6,953 nt of DNA, from NCBI GenBank assembly GCA_905215575.1, contig CAJMQV010000102.1, positions 1 to 6,953 of the forward strand. The letters are read 5' to 3'. Source of the DNA: an uncultured bacterium. Lineage in GTDB: Bacteria; Bacteroidota; Bacteroidia; Bacteroidales; Bacteroidaceae. Within the stretch, counting starts at the first letter, position 1; each line of letters starts with the position of its first letter. The translations under genes and the position numbers were made by a program. Below, piece by piece: positions 6,498-6,953 of this stretch. The notes under the pieces are model-generated. The model saw nothing but the letters and a program-made list of their open reading frames with translations. It did not search any database and was not told the DNA's origin.

Positions 6498-6953
6498 TCA
6501 GGACTTGGCTTTTGTGCGAATCACCATGCGCTCCCATAAAGCATTAGGGATCAGTCGCCAAAAGAAAGTAATGATCGCATAGCGCCAGTCGATGACAATC
6601 ACTCGGCGCTTTTGAGCAATAGCCCGGGCAATCGTCCGGGCTACTTTGTCTGCCGGCATCATCAGCGGGTATTTCTGCGCTCCGGAAAGCAACGGCGTGT
6701 CTACGAAACCGGGACGTATATCCGTGAAACAGATCGGATGCCCCTCCATGCGTGCCTGTTGCGCCAAGGCCTGCAAATAGGTGTTCTGGAAGCGCTTGGT
6801 GGCCGAATAAGCGGGGGCCGCGCCCAATCCCTTCGTTCCGGCAATCGAACTGATAGCAGCCAGATGACCGCCTCCCCGGGTAGCAAAATAACGGTACGCC
6901 CACCCTACCATCTGTCCGAAGCCCAACACATTAGTGCGGAAGGTGTCCACCTC
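6498..6953 (-). CDS. Short-chain dehydrogenase/reductase (SDR), N-terminal part outside window
   Basis: This is an NAD(P)-dependent oxidoreductase of the classical SDR superfamily; its substrate cannot be told. The frame is open to the right edge. The codon at 6948-6950 is GTG, but codon 6951-6953 (GAG) continues the frame and the fold is already past the Rossmann glycine motif, so GTG is internal and the true start lies beyond the window. Visible motifs in order are TNVLGF (the conserved Asn region of helix 4), ISSIAG with the catalytic Ser, and YSATK with catalytic Tyr (codon 6807-6809) and Lys, the Ser-Tyr spacing being 13 residues as usual. PGFVDTPLL follows. The tail is hydrophobic and basic (YAIITFFWRLIP), ending at a TGA at 6498-6500. 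About 152 residues are visible of a family length near 250. It runs convergently to the glycosidase genes, 30 bases away, so it is probably a separate transcription unit. Confidence 0.9.
   Translation of the reverse strand, partial: EVDTFRTNVLGFGQMVGWAYRYFATRGGGHLAAISSIAGTKGLGAAPAYSATKRFQNTYLQALAQQARMEGHPICFTDIRPGFVDTPLLSGAQKYPLMMPADKVARTIARAIAQKRRVIVIDWRYAIITFFWRLIPNALWERMVIRTKAKS

Noticed and set aside
6948..6950. GTG at 6950 (minus strand) as the start of the dehydrogenase
   Set aside because: The frame continues to the right edge, and the protein would lack the whole nucleotide-binding half. The true start is outside the window.

Overview
The window looks like chromosome from Bacteroides or a close relative. 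The basis is the proteins themselves: Bacteroidetes-style GH2 and GH20 exoglycosidases, a Bacteroides-type lipoprotein signal, a mature N-terminus starting with Gln after signal peptidase I, and AT-rich leaders without a Shine-Dalgarno sequence. Nothing in the sequence fixes the species.

Layout: (1) positions 1-2033, plus strand, the 3' part of a GH2 beta-mannosidase gene whose start lies left of the window; (2) positions 2068-4392, plus strand, a complete GH20 beta-N-acetylhexosaminidase predicted to be a lipoprotein; (3) positions 4392-6467, plus strand, a second complete GH20 enzyme whose ATG shares one base with the stop of the first, predicted to be soluble in the periplasm; (4) positions 6498-6953, minus strand, the C-terminal part of a short-chain dehydrogenase/reductase that runs convergently and leaves through the right edge. 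Non-coding DNA amounts to a 34-base AT-rich leader and a 30-base convergent gap. I see no RNA gene, mobile element, CRISPR array or long repeat.

The three plus-strand genes read as one exoglycosidase operon. Two hexosaminidases would remove terminal beta-linked GlcNAc or GalNAc, and the beta-mannosidase would release beta-linked mannose such as the Man-beta-1,4-GlcNAc core unit of N-glycans. Together they suggest stepwise trimming of host N-glycan fragments, mostly in the periplasm. From memory, B. thetaiotaomicron has a similar GH2-GH20-GH20 arrangement near a sialidase and a sialate O-acetylesterase, but those genes are not in this window. The dehydrogenase seems to be a separate transcription unit with no evident link to glycan use.

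I found no previously undescribed system. The more interesting details are the differences between the two GH20 paralogues: anchoring, an extra C-terminal domain, and one sugar-pocket motif.
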